From: Asterochloris sp. CNOR1
Taxonomy: Eukaryota > Chlorophyta > Trebouxiophyceae > Trebouxiales > Trebouxiaceae
Reading direction: 5' to 3'
NCBI GenBank assembly: GCA_963969365.1
Contig: OZ017750.1
Span: 2,480,001 to 2,544,000, forward strand
Length of the DNA stretch: 64,000 nucleotides
Part shown: positions 11,477 through 23,900 of the stretch, piece after piece
Layout: the number at the start of each line of letters is the position of its first letter
How positions within the stretch are numbered: the stretch's first letter is position 1
Notes under the pieces: generated by a model
The model's input: only the letters and a program-made list of their open reading frames with translations
Told to the model about the DNA's origin: nothing
Database searches by the model: none
Translations under genes and position numbers: made by a program

Positions 11477-14400
11477 ATGCCCAGCAGGTGGACAGCGGCC
11501 TCCCAGCAGCAGCAGGCTCCTGACCTGGCTGGCAGGGCCCTTGGCTTGGGACAGGGGCAGACCCCTGCTATGCTGCCAGAGGCAGGCCACATGCTGGCCT
11601 CTGCGGCAATGCTGCCATTCCAGGGCGGGCACTTCTGGGTCCCCTGTTCAGTGGGCTTCTGGCCAGAGCCTGGGCAAGGGGTGCCAACGCAGGCGCAGGC
11701 GCAGTTCCTGCAGATGCAGCTGGCAGGCATGGCACCGCAGATGGTGCACCCAGCGATATGGACACTGCCAGGTCAGCAAGGCTGATGTCTCTGCAATGCT
11801 CTGCCTGCCTCCTGAGAGCTGTGATTTCGAGGCTGTGCTGATTGGATGCACCGCCCGCTCAGCTGACCTGGCATGCCTGCTGCAGGCCAAGACGGGGGCA
11901 TGCATGCTGCAATGCTGGCAGCCACCTGGCAGCATCAGCAGCTGCAGATGGGGCGCCTTGGCCCCGGCGAGGCTCCTGTCTGGGGCCTGCAACAAACTGC
12001 GCAGCAGCAGCAGCTACCTGCCTGGCTTCCGCCACACCACAGCGTGGGCTTCCGTGCTGGGGGTGGCCACCTCCAGCAACTCCACCACCACCAACACCTG
12101 CAGCAGGGGCACGGGCCAGGGCTGGGGCAGGCTGGGCTCCAACGGGTGCCACAGTCAGGCACCAAGCACCTTGGAGGGCTGCCGCAGCTGAAACGAGCAG
12201 GGCAGGCGGGGCAGCACTGGCGGGCATGGCCATGCGCCCCCTCGGTGCCCGCAGTCAGCCCCCCCAGCAGCTGCTGCGACCAGGACTCGGCCGTCGGCAC
12301 AACAGATGCCGCAGAGGAGGCTTCCGAGGCAGGGCCAGGGCCACAGGATGCCTGCCAGGCAGCGCCGGCCGATGATGGGCAGAGCAGTGGAGCCTCCACC
12401 TCAGGACGGGGGGCGGGGGAGCAGTGCAGGGAGGCCGGGGACCAGTGGGAGTGGCTGACGGAGGGCCTGCTGAAGGAGGTCATGGGGCACCTGCACCCCC
12501 ACAGCCTGCGGCGCATGCGCCTCGTCTGCCAGCGATGGCGCCGGGTGGTGGACAGCCATGTGCAGGTGGGCTGGGATCTGAGTGCTTCTGCCTATGCAAT
12601 GTGATGCAGGGCTGCGTGCAGCCTTGCAGGCAGTGGCTGCCCCCCCTCCCCCCTCGCTGACTGCTGGCATGGGGGCCGGGCACCCATGTGTCTATTCAAA
12701 TCATGCGACCGTGTCTGCCAGTGCTGTGAGCAGCCTGCAGTCCGCGGTGATGTGCGGCAGAGGGTGTCATGCCCAGAGCCGGCAGCGGGTACTGCATCGT
12801 CCAGCCTACTTGTTCTTCTTCGCGGCCATGCAAGATTGGTGCCACAGGCAAGACTGAAAGGGGGTGTCAATGACTGGATGGTGCGGGGGGCGGTGCCAGC
12901 AGCTTGAAGGTCTTGCTTGCTGGTCATCATCTGTGTGGATGGTGTGGGCTCTGGTACAGATGGGGCGCCTGTGTGACTTGAAGGCAGGCTGACTGCACAG
13001 ATTCATAGAGGCTTGCATGGCTGGAGTGTGACAGAGGCAGCATGTTGCAAGTCAAGTTGGCACGCTTTGCCGGCCTGGCGCCACCCAGTCTGCTGGCGAG
13101 GGCAGGGGTCCTAAAAGAGGGCTCTACCTACAACCTCCCATTTACAACAGGACGTTGTCCTGAGTGGTGGAGCTGACGTCATACGTGACTCAACAGGGGC
13201 ATTGCTGAAGGCAAGAATAAGATCAGCTCTGAGGTTGGCTAGCTCATGTGTGAGGCCGTTCAGCTCATTACTGGTGTGCGGTTGGTTGCCCCTATGGCTC
13301 AACACTGCCGCCTCGTGATGCGCAGAGGGCCGCCTCCTGTGCCATCACGTTGGTCTGGTCCATGAACTGGCTTGCCGGTGCTGTGCAGGTGCTGCGCCCC
13401 CAGCATGCTCAGGTGCACGACATTGCCCGCCTCTTCCCAGGGCTGACGTCTCTCAATTTGTCAGGTGGGTGCTTCCGTTTCCCTGCACGTCATCTGGCGT
13501 TGCCATGCCTTACAGGGCAGGGCGCAGCAAGGGGCCACTGATCTTTTCCGCATGCAGAGCAGGACAGTGATCCACCTGCAGCTGCTTCCGCATTTTGTGC
13601 CAGGTGCACTTCTTGTAGGGATTGCTACCGCTGCTACATCTTATGCCCAAGCCCTTGCTCCTTGTTTGCCATGCAGAGTGCCAAAATGTGCGCAACCGCA
13701 ACCTTTTGAACCTCAGCCGCAGCAAGCTGCGCCTCCAGGAGCTGCGCATTGGGCACATGTCCAGTGCACCCTATGGCAAGCCCAGGATCACAAATCAGGT
13801 CAGCCGGCTTTACGATCCAAGGTCCGAGAGCTGCCTATAACGGGGCTGCACCTGAGGCTTGTGGCTGAATGCTCATGGGCAGGTCTCTGAGAGCACCAGA
13901 GGAGCTGCGTGTGTCAGCAGGCCATGTGCTGCCCTACAAAAGCTCCAAAGCTGCTGGTACCCTCAACAGCGACAGGTTGAATTGTGTTCCCTCATTTTGC
14001 CTTCACCCAGCTGGCGCTCTGACGAGGCCTGCTGCCAACCTCTGTGGGCTGCTCGTTGAGCATGCTTAGGGGTCTCTTGCCTACCTTATACTTGCCGCCT
14101 CGTCAAACCCACCGGTGCAAAGACCTTGTGCATCCTGAGTGCAGGCGCTGCACTGTATCACAGAGTTCAAGGAGCTCACCACCCTGGTGCTTAGCGACTG
14201 CAGCGCCGTCACAACAGCAGGGCTGCAGGTGTGGCGGCCTACCTGACCTGCCATGACTGCCTAGCTGTGGAATGTGGGAGCTTGCTGGTGGAAAGAGGGC
14301 TGTAGCTTCGCCCTCGTCACTGGCCAGGCCACGCCCAGGCAGAGCCCTATATGATGCTGCAGCATGCCTGAACCCATGGCACCCTGCACTGGGCTGCTGT

Positions 14401-17400
14401 TGCTCTCCTGTGCCAATGAGCCTGCGCTTTGCACATGCTCACAGCATCAGCCATCTGCAGGTGTTCAGCAGCCTGGTGGCGCTGCGCAGGCTGACAGTGA
14501 ACAACTGTCCCCGCGTTGGGGACAACGGGATGCAGGTGCTGCGACACCTACCTCAGCTGACTCACCTGAACCTCTGTGGATGCATCAAGGTGAGACGGCT
14601 GGGCACTCCTTGGCAAAGGCCACTGCAGCAGCCTGTTGCACGCTGCAGTGCCCTGCCCGGGATCTTCTGCCTCAGCCACTCCTCTTTGTGCCTCCGGCAA
14701 AGCTGCTCAGGGTGCGTCTCAGCCTTGACCCCTGGGTATGCTCTGCAGCAGCTGCCTGCAACAACGTGGCAGTCCTGCCTGCTGCATCGTCCAGTGAGAG
14801 CGTGGCTGGCAGTGGCAGCTGTTAGCCTAACATACAAGCTTTCACACAGACAGATGACAGGGCTGTGTCCAGGTGCCCGAGACTGGCCTGGATCGCTGCC
14901 CTTGTGGGCCAATACTGCAGCGCCACCCAGGCCTTCATTTTGCAACGTGTGCATCAATGTTCTGTGCCTGCCGCAGGTGACAAACGCCACCCTGAAGGTG
15001 GTCACAGGTTTGACGAAGCTGGAGAGTCTGACACTGGGCTTCACGCGTGTCCTCAATGCCGGGGTGGCCCACTTGAGCCGCATGACTGCCCTCACAGAGC
15101 TGCACTTCTTTGCAGAGGACGTGTCAGACGTGGCCCTGCAGGTGGAGTGGCCTGCATTCAGCAGCTGCTTTCAAAGACTTTAATCCTGCCAAAGGCTGTG
15201 TCCCTGCCGGCCCTCCACTGGTACCTCCCTCTGCATCAACTCTGCTTGGGTCAATGTCTCACGGCTGGATGACATGTCAGCGCGCAGCACTCCAGTGCTG
15301 AATGGCCTCAACAGAGTTGAGGATGCAGAGGTGCATTTTTCAGCAGCAATCGTTGCAGTCGCCCTGAATTGGCCTGAAGAGGCCCTACAGATGCAGTTTT
15401 GAGGCCTTCACAAGGTTGAGGCTGCACAGATGCATGCTGGCAGCTCTCTGGGCCTCACACCCTCCAGCCCTCCCTGCTGCAGGATCTGCAGCAGCTGACG
15501 GGGCTGCAGGTGCTGGGCCTCAGCAACTGCTACGAGGTGACGGGGGGTGGCGTACTGGCACTGGCAGAGCATGCCACTGGCCTCTGCCGCCTGGAGCTGT
15601 ACAACTGTGAAGTCCTGGATGAGCACCTTGAGGGCTTCAGCAGGGTGAGCCAGTGCTGCTCAGGGTGCACAGCAGCAGCACCACTGGATGTGCTGGGCAG
15701 GCACCCCAAGGGCTGCGGCAGGGTGAGCCAGGCTGCCTGGCTGGACACAGTGGGCGGCTGCTGCCCCTGCTGTATCAGTCTGGTAGGTGCTGGACAGGCA
15801 GCTCCAGCATCAGCAGGGTGTCAGGTTGTTGCAGCCCGCCCGACAACACCAGCTGACTGGACTGTTGCGAGGTACGTGCAGGACTCTCTCATGGGCGGCG
15901 AGCATGGTTGCTGGTACACTTAGGGCTGCTAGGCTGGGATATGGTTGGCAGGGCTGCTCTTTTTATGGGCTATTGTCCTGAACTTGTATAACTGCGAAGG
16001 CTGCGGTCAGGCACACAACTGGGTTCATGCAGCTGCAGCCTGCGTAATTGGTGGGCAGAGCTGTTGCTCCTATGCACCCTGAGACATTCCGCAGGGTGAG
16101 CTTCGCTTAACAGAGCTCCACACTGAGCCACATAACAAAATGACAGGCACCGGCCTGGGGTCTTCGGCACTCCCTGTGGAGCTGCCATTACTGGGCCATG
16201 TTCCGGCAAACTGTTCCTCTCGTTGGCCCTGCAGTCCAAGGCCCCAAGGATGGCGCAGCTGCATCAGCTGGCTGGTGGCTGTCCAGCTTGCACATGTTCA
16301 TCGTCCCCACTGGGTCCAAGCACGCATGCACAGGCACAGCCCTGGCACTGCTGCTGGCAGGCCAGGCCACATGCAGCTGGATGTGTTTCTCATCAGTGAG
16401 CTGATGGGTGCAGGCACTCAGGCAGCTGGAGGTGCTGTTCATCCCCGGGACCTTCCTGAGCGAGCGGGGCCTGCATGCGCTGGCTGCCCTGCCCCGCTTG
16501 CAGACGCTGGGGCTGGAGTGCTTTGCAGAGGGCAGTCCCAGCTACCTCAGCACGCTCAGCTGCCTGACCCAGTTGACTGCTCTCCAGGTCAGCCTGGGTG
16601 CTCCTCTGCCTCCCTGTCTTGGGGACTGCTTGCCCACCGACGCACTTGCTAGAGACCAAGGTACTTGTGTTGCACCCAAGGGTTGCCACCCGGGGCTTAG
16701 GACTCTGGCTGCCTGCATGCACCCCTGCCATTTGTTGCCATGCCGGCAGGAAGGGGCACATTCTCCTTGCACTCACACCCTCAGCCTGCCCAGAAGGTGC
16801 AGTGTTTGGTCACTGCAGATCTGCATGGCCTTGCCGTCCTGCCTCCGAGATGCTGCAAGCGACCTAGTTTGGGCTCCAGCAAGCCTTCCTTTGTGTCGTG
16901 AACGAGCCTGCTGAGCACCCTGTGGGTGCAGCAGCCCTTCATGCCTCAGCGACATATGCTGAGCACATGTCATGCCCCTTGCAGGTGCAGCACAGCAATC
17001 CTCACGCCCCAGCAACTGATGCTGAGCCCACTCCATGCCCCTGCTGTGCAGAATTTTCATGGCCCCGCAGCTGAGGCTGAGCCCTGCCAGTGCACGCTGC
17101 AGGTGCAGCATCGCTTCACACTGCAGTGGCCAGTGCCAAGCCCTCCCAGTGAACCCTGCAGGTGCAGCGGTCCTTCATGCCACGGCGACTGATGCGTGCC
17201 CTGGCAGCGCTGCCCCGCCTAAGTTCTCTGGCGCTCAGCGGGCTAGAGCTGCACGAACCAGGCCTGCTGCAGCAGGCCCCTACCGCTGAGAGCCTGGCTT
17301 TGCTCTGCAAGTGCACACACCTGACCGCTCTCGATCTGTCCTATGTGCCCGTTAATGCGGCCCAGGTGGGGCCTGCTTAGCATGCCAGACGTCGTTGGCA

Positions 17401-17829
17401 TGATCTGCCACCACTGCACTGCCCAGGCAGCCACTGCACTTCATGCACATTGCAGCAGACAGACTTCCTGGAAGCTGCATTGCTGATACCAGGCTTGCTT
17501 GCATTGCTTGCCCATGACGACTGTGTTTGCCTCCCCACAAGCACGTGACCAATCCAATTGTGGGCTTCATGCAGGCTTGATGGCATGCCTCAGCATGAGG
17601 CATAACCACAACTCACCTGAGTGACAGCCATGCAAATGCAGCTCTCTGCCTGCAGGTGGCACTGATGCTGGATGCCCTGCCCTGCTTGGAGGACCTGTGC
17701 TTATTTGGCTGCCTGGTGCCAGACGAAGAGAGGGAGGCACTGATGGGACGTCACCCACACGTGGACATCCACTGCAGGAAGGTGGCTGAGCAAACCCAGC
17801 AAAATCTGTACCCAGTCCGTCAGATCTGA
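11477..17829 (+). CDS. F-box and leucine-rich-repeat protein, 11 exons
   Basis: Exons: 11477-11771, 11886-12565, 13389-13464, 13677-13798, 14145-14228, 14461-14589, 14977-15141, 15483-15644, 16414-16587, 17162-17365, 17656-17829 (about 754 aa). The first 280 residues are low-complexity, rich in Gln, His, Gly and Pro. Then comes an F-box (about 282-324; LLKEVMGHLHPHSLRRMRLV then CQRWRRVV), which would bind SKP1 in an SCF ubiquitin ligase. The rest is a series of Cys-containing LRRs of the F-box/LRR (AMN1-like) type, e.g. TVNNCPRVGDNGM, LTHLNLCGCIK, VLGLSNCYEVTGGGV, which would form the substrate-binding arc. Exons from 6 on begin and end in phase 0 and match one to two LRRs each, so the array probably grew by exon duplication. 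The ATG at 11477 is the first in frame; an upstream exon cannot be excluded. An exon could be missing between 15644 and 16414. The substrate is unknown. Confidence 0.85.
15681..15735 (+). repeat. echo of F-box gene exon 8 3' end with donor
   Basis: The exon 8 end and donor, with CAGGGTGAGCCAG at 15641, reappear at 15719, 78 nt on. The preceding bases also match: CTGGATG, an AGGGCT core, then the donor. The copied donor is intact. Confidence 0.75.
15976..16100 (+). repeat. second, longer echo of F-box gene exon 8 3' half
   Basis: TTGTATAACTGCGAAG near 15981 mirrors the exon 8 bases coding LYNCE, and a CGCAGGGTGAGC donor copy follows near 16092. The stretch is degraded and lies 330-450 nt inside the intron. 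Confidence 0.6.
16925..17161 (+). repeat. 59-nt ladder of echoes of the F-box gene exon 10 acceptor
   Basis: GGTGCAGC starts at 16925, 16984, 17102 and 17161, with a weaker copy near 17043, giving a 59-nt step. The last is the real acceptor and exon 10 start. Following bases such as TTCATGCC and GCGAC..ATG are partly kept in each copy. Confidence 0.8.
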
Positions 17830-18126
17830 ACAACAGGCCACCTCGCTGCCTTTCCCAGCGCAGAAGCCCCATGCTTTTTGTGCCCTGCAGAGTGCTTTCG
17901 TTTCCAGTAGCAGGCTGCTGTGCCTGGGGCATGTGCATGCCCACATCAAGACCGCCCCATGTACATAAAATGCATGTCTGACCACACACCAACTCATGCT
18001 GATGCACTGGCATTGACCATTCAGTCACCCTGCAAGGGCTCCTATCTGAGGAACCATGCAATTGTCTTGCTGCTCCACAGTGAATTTGCTGCTCCACAGT
18101 GAATTTGCTTGTGTATTTTCATTTCA
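17830..18126. other. convergent 3' region between F-box/LRR gene and PIG-W
   Basis: No exon is seen. It contains a perfect 2 x 19-bp direct repeat of TGCTCCACAGTGAATTTGC at 18071-18108, near the PIG-W stop codon. Confidence 0.6.
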
Positions 18127-20326
18127 TCATTTCTTGTTGCATTGTGGAGTGTAAGCAGAATGGGTGGGTTTCAGAAGCAGTAGGGGGGTGCAACAAAGGG
18201 CAGCCATGTATGTCAGAACAGCTGCTCTGGCAGCTGCATTGGGGACCACAAGGGTGTTCATGCTCATGTTGATGATGCCAGTGAGAATGTTGGCACTCAG
18301 GAACACAGGCATCAAGCAGTTGTTGATGAGCATCATGAGGACAGGAATGGCCTGCTTGTCTTGCCCCGTGGGCAGCAACAGCACCAGCACACTCAGCAGC
18401 TGAAGGCTGAGGGACACTGACCAAAGCACATAGCTGCTGTTGCAGGCTCTTCTGGAGACAGGCTCAATGCAGCAGGAAGCCATCTGGAAGGCGACGCTCA
18501 GCAATGCCACGCTTTCCAAAAGCTGCCGCTGGAACTGCCACGCTCTGCCACGCCTGCAGACACCAGCCCAGCAGCCACTCACGCAGGCACTGGCCTGCTG
18601 CAAGCGTGCAGTGAGCTGCGGCGCGATTGCCAGGCAAGCAGCAGCTGCTGTTGATTGTCAGATCAGGTGCCACACCTGTCCGCAGCCTCTGCGGCGCCGT
18701 GGAGATGCTGCGCAAGGCAGCAGCCCAGCAGATGCAGCGCCGCATAGCCCGGGAGGGACAGCAGGCCCTCCTTGTTGAGGTGCCACAGCTGGGGCCCCCT
18801 TTCATCTGAGTGCACCAGCCTGGTTCCTCCTCTGCTCAGCAAGAGCTGGTGCCCAAGCAGCAGGCATAGCCCTGCATGGCATTCCATGGGCCATGCCATC
18901 AGCAGTGCTGGCAAAGGCAGCCTTTTCCTGATGGGTTGTTGGAGTCAGTTGCAGCAGAGAGCTTGTCTGCATAGGCAGTCAGCTGCTGGCAATGCCAGGA
19001 CAGTGCCAGGCATTCTCTCTACCACAGACCTGCTGCCAGGGTGGCTGAGGCCCGCCAGGCTGCTGTGAAGGCCGCTACGCCTCGCACAACCGCTAGGGTG
19101 AGGAAGAAGTTCCAGTGGGTGCCATACTCGCTGGCATGCTCCTGGTACTGGGCGCCCTTCACACACACCAAGCGTGCCAGGCCTGCAGGCAGAGCTGGGT
19201 GCAGGTCGCCCCATATCTGCGGCAGGGAGGAAGCAGAGAAAAAAAGTTTTCTCAGGGCTCCCCAAGGCACGAGCTATAGCAAGAGGGCTTTGGGTGCTGT
19301 GCCAAGAGCTGGTCGCCTGCCGAGCTGATACGCTTGTGAGCAGAACCGATGATACTCAAGGCTAGCTTGGGATGACAACTTGCAGGGCCTGCAACAGCAC
19401 AGCATGGTCTCACCTAGGACACAAAGGGGGAGCACCCCACGAGTCGTACGATGCAGCACAGAGCGTGGCTGCACAGGCTGCAGAGCCTGTGGCCTGCTTG
19501 TCAGGGCGCCAGCAAAAACAAAAGCGCCAGCACCGATGTCCATCAGGCCTGCACACAGACACCAGCAGTGACGGCACACTCCTTTTGGCAGCCCGCGACT
19601 GAGCCCGCAGGCAGGTAGAAGACCCACAGTGGTGTGACCTGTGCCAAACGTCTCTGTCTTGGCCAGATTGCGGGGAAAGGCTGGGAAGTCCACTGCCAGG
19701 ATGCTGGTGCAGGCGCTGAGCATGGTGGCGGCTCGGAAACAGGAAACAGCCCTGCAGGCAAGGCGCAATCGGGATGGGGGTGTGTTGGCTTCCTGAAAGC
19801 AGGGCACTGCTGTGCGTGCGAGATGTAGGTCAATGGGAGAACGGCAGCAGTCAGAGAGTGCAGAGCACTGCTTTGTATGAGCTGGACACGGTGCTTCGGT
19901 GCAGCTCCCAAGCTTCAGTCGTGGCAGCCATGCTTGGGGTTTTGTCAACAGTATGGCAGTCAGGGTGGCATACCTGTGCAGCTGCACGCTGCAGGAAAGG
20001 GGCACTGAGGCTTGCCTAGGGGCAATGCGCCTGTGCAGGAGCCAGATGATCAGCAGAGACATGACCGCCATTGCTAGGGGAACCCCTGGCGAGATGTCAC
20101 TCATGACGGCCAGTACATGAGGTATCACTATCAGCACAAACTGCTCTGGGAGCTGCCAGAGCTGCCTCAGATAATCCTTAGGCTGATGGCCTTGGGTGCT
20201 GCCCCACCACTGGCTTGTACAGATGGAGAGCGGTAACGGCAGGAGAAGGAGGAGCACATGACCCGCAGACGTGCCATTGTGGCCTGTCACAAACGCCTCT
20301 TTGCCCAGCAAAGAGGGGGGCTGCAT
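18127..20326 (-). CDS. PIGW: GPI-anchor inositol acyltransferase PIG-W/GWT1, 6 exons
   Basis: Minus-strand exons: 20326-19974, 19751-19639, 19548-19414, 19182-19030, 18871-18676, 18553-18127; phases agree and the product is 458 aa (family about 460-500). The enzyme sits in the ER membrane and transfers an acyl chain to the inositol of glucosaminyl-phosphatidylinositol, an early step of GPI-anchor synthesis. Recognised segments: [12 protein letters not shown] at the N-terminus, [20 protein letters not shown] followed by [11 protein letters not shown], then [29 protein letters not shown] and a C-terminal [13 protein letters not shown]. Hydrophobic stretches run through the whole protein, as expected for a protein with about 11-13 membrane spans. 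The start ATG at 20326 gives the family-typical short N-terminus. It is divergent from Kish across only 130 bp. Confidence 0.92.
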
Positions 20327-20456
20327 TCAGATCGGGCTGGTGGCGCCAAAAAGCGGATTGAGTTGACTTTGACCTGTATGCAGGAGGTTGATGCTCTGAA
20401 ACCGATCAGGAGAAATCAGAGGGAGAGACGGCTGCCACACTGGCGCTGCTAATGCT
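20327..20456. promoter_or_regulatory. 130-bp shared promoter of PIG-W and Kish
   Basis: The divergent start codons are 130 bp apart. No TATA box is apparent. Both genes serve the secretory pathway. Confidence 0.6.
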
Positions 20457-20827
20457 ATGTCAGCCCTGTTTGACTTCAAAGCCTTCCTGTCAGTGGTTCT
20501 GCTGACCATCTGCACCTGCACCTTCGTGAAGTCGAAGGCTGAGAACCTTTTGAGCCAGAAAACGGGGTGAGGTAGATGCTAAATGCTTTGGCAGTGCCGG
20601 GAGCAGTCTTTCAGAAACCATCTACCTGTTGCGACCTGCAGATTTAGAGGCCTTTTCTGGAAAGCTGCCAGGATAGGTTTGTGTCTTGCACTCCATTTTT
20701 GGCAGAGAACAGCCCCTACCTGCAACATCAAATTCAGACCCTCTGCATGCGTGCTGCAGGAGAGCGTCTGAGTCCCTGGGTGGCAGTGGCGTGCATTGTC
20801 ATGGGAGTCACAGTGCTGCTTTTCTGA
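20457..20827 (+). CDS. Kish / TMEM167-like small Golgi membrane protein, 3 exons
   Basis: This 68-residue gene is split into exons 20457-20566, 20648-20676 (only 29 nt) and 20760-20827, and no single open frame reveals it. The start reads MSALFDFKAFLSVVLLTICT. The small middle exon gives GGLFWKAARIG, and the last gives ERLSPWVAVACIVMGVTVLL then stop. Kish proteins are about 70 aa with two membrane spans and the central FWK.ARIGER.SP motif; that order and length match exactly. The family is implicated in early secretory transport at the Golgi. Phases 2/1 and 1/2 agree. The TGA at 20825-20827 lies 141 bp from the end of the convergent RabGAP gene. Confidence 0.93.
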
Positions 20828-20968
20828 GATGTTCACGGCAGGAGGAAGCCGCATCAGGCCAACACTTTAGATGTGCTTGCTTTCAGCACATACGAGGATA
20901 CAGGACAGAGAGGGCCCACTGAGAGCAAACAAAGGGCATCAGTCTAATGGAAACTAAGCAACATTCTG

Positions 20969-23900
20969 CTATGAGGACTGGAGATGACTCTGAGCCTCTC
21001 CAAAACTGGCTGTCCACATGTAAGCCTGCGAAAGGATGAGCTCAATCTCCTTCTCATCCCAGGCCTGAGTGGGAGGCTTTTGTAGGAACAGCATCATCTC
21101 CTGCAGCAGGCACATAGGAATCTGTGGAATTAATCTGGCGCACCAGCCTGTTGGTGGCTCCCTGGCTGCACATTTCTGTCCTGAAGTTGATGTGCTGTAC
21201 GCCCTTGTTGAGTGCTCTTGAGCAGCACAGACCTCGTTGGTACATTTCAAAACTATATGATCAGTATAGGGTTGCTGGGCCTGCCTGAAACCTGCCTGGA
21301 GGTGCACGACTGCGCAAGCTTGTTGGCATGCAGCGTGACACTGATCAGTACAGGCAGCCCCGACCCTGCTTGCTTGGAAGTGCTCAACACGGAAGCTCCT
21401 GCTGCCAGGTCAGCAGGAAAGCGCACACGCGTGGTAATTGTGCCTGGGCTGCATGCAAATTAGCCAGTGTAGCAGGGACTGGCAGTAATATCTGAAGAGG
21501 TTCTTGTGCTGAACATCTTGCTGCCAGGTCAACAGGAAGGTGCGACACCTCTCAGCACAAAATGTTTTGGGTTGGCTTGCGGGTGCTAGACACACTGCCC
21601 AGATGATATGGGCAGCGCCATGCCACACACGTTGCCCAGTGCCAAGACTTGCCTGGAAGTCCATGTGGTGGAGCTCCTGCTGCCAGGTGAGCAGGAAGGC
21701 GGCGCAGACATACATGAGGAAGTCCTTCATGCGAGGCCCCTCTGCCAGGTAGGTGTCCCAGAGGCGCATGCCCAGTTGGAAGGGGATCTCGCGGATCATG
21801 AGGCAGTTGACCCAGCGAAAGGCAAACTGCAGCAGCTCCAGGCCCTCATCCTCCATGTGCTGGGCCACGCTCTGGTCGATGCGCCTTGGAGCAGGCAGGC
21901 AGGCACTTGTCAGCGCACAACTACGGCAATCTCAGGTACATGCAGTGGGCCATGCTCTGACCAGTGAGCCTGCAGCACAACACAGCTCTCCCAATTACAT
22001 GTCCTGGGCCAAGCTCTTGCCATTGCGCAGGGCAGTTATCTGACTACATGTGTTGGCTGTGGCAGACAGCTGTGCCCCAGAACATACGCTTGCGTGGCTT
22101 TGAAAAGTGCATCTGATGAAACTGTGATGCGCTGCTGCAGCACCCCTCAGCGACCCGCCCACCTGACCAGCTCCTTGAGGTGGAACACGGTGCGCTGAAT
22201 GCCTGGCTGCCCATTGATGTAGTGATCCTGGATAGAATCCACCAGCTTAGACAGGCACCAGTAGGCGTCTGCCTCCACCCCCAGCAGGCATTCCTCGGGG
22301 AGCTGCTCCATGCGCCACTCTTCCATGGGGCCATCGAAGTGTTGGCTCAGGAAGACCGCCAGGAAGGGGGTCACCAGGTCATTGATGCCCTGCACATATC
22401 CGCTGGCAGGATGCCTGCAAAGCATCAAGATTGGTGGTAGAGCTTTCAAACTGCTGGCTGGGTAGTTGCAACACAAGGGGTTCGAGAGAACATGATGGGA
22501 GGGGCCTCTGGGGCAGTCGCAGTCGTGCAGGGGGCATGATATGACCCGGCTCAGCGAAGCTAGCAGGTGCCTACTGCAAGTGCATTCCGGGGAGGAGAGG
22601 ACTGGGTGCCTGCAGATGCAGTCAGCAGCAGGGGCTGGCCTGGCATCCTGCGTGCCTGAAGAATGCTGTTGCAACCTGGAGCAGGAGCCCTGGGTGGCCG
22701 GCAGTGGCTGATGCCATTGGCACCACGTCATCACTGGGCCTCTTAGAGTGATACGGGTTTACACTTGTGAGGCGGAGCATGCCTGCAGGGGGATCAGAGC
22801 ATCTGCGAGGCTAGCAGAGGCTGACTCAGAGGAGCATGCGGCACTGCTGCACGGCTGGGAGCCCAGCCAAGCTGGGTACCTGACACCCCAGATGTAGAGG
22901 ATACGCTCCAGGCACTTCTGGACGGCTGGCTCATGGAAGAAGGCCACCCCAGGGGCAGTGCGTGGCACATCAACAGCCACCTGTCGCAGTGCGCCCACTT
23001 CATCCTCAGACCTGTGCACAGCCAGGTGACATGACATCAAGGTGGATTCAGCTGTGCGTGGAGAGCTGGGAGCCTGCTGGGCATGGGACATAGGAGCAGG
23101 GTCTTCTTGCTCCACCAACAACACTCCGAGCGCTGCATGCCATCCATGGGAGCGGGCCGGCCCTGACTGGCCTCCACCAACAGCTTCATTTCAAATGCTG
23201 CGCGAGTCGCAACACCATCGACCCATGCCAGCTTTGGAAGGATCCAGGCACCACCCCTGCCCAGGCTGGTGTCACCAGGATCCAAGATTGTTTCACAAGC
23301 TACCAGCAGCTGGCCGTCCAGATGCAGCCTTCAGCGTTCTGGACCCATGCCCCCAGCAACAGCATGTCAGACGCAGTCTTGCGCCCCTGCCACCTGGCGC
23401 AGCCGTTGGTTCATACAACAGCTGCTGATTTGCCAGGCAGGGGTCTGCCCCTAGCATTCTGATTTTGTCACACACGCAACAGGTGACACATCGCAGCCCC
23501 CAACTGACCTGCTGCTCATGGCCACATCGTAGTACTCTGGCACCATATCCCGGTATTCCTGGCGCTTGCGCGCCAATACTTGCTCCCTGCGAGGCAGGGT
23601 AGCACAGCGCTAATTAGAACTTGCACAGCAAGGCAGCACACTGCCAGCCCAGGCGCAGTCATTGCAAAAGGGTGGCTCGGTGGGCTGCTGCGCATGTGGA
23701 GGCTTGATGGGGCTGCTGCGCATGTGGAACATGTCGATTTTGGCTAGGGCTGCAGGCACAAAGTCCCAGGGTGGCAGGCCAATCACACAGACCCAGGACA
23801 GCACAGCCATTGCAAGCGTGGCTATAGAGAAAGCTGCTTGCACATGTGGAGAGACTGCCAGGGAGCTGCAGGCACAGAGGCACCTGGCAGCCAAGCAAAG

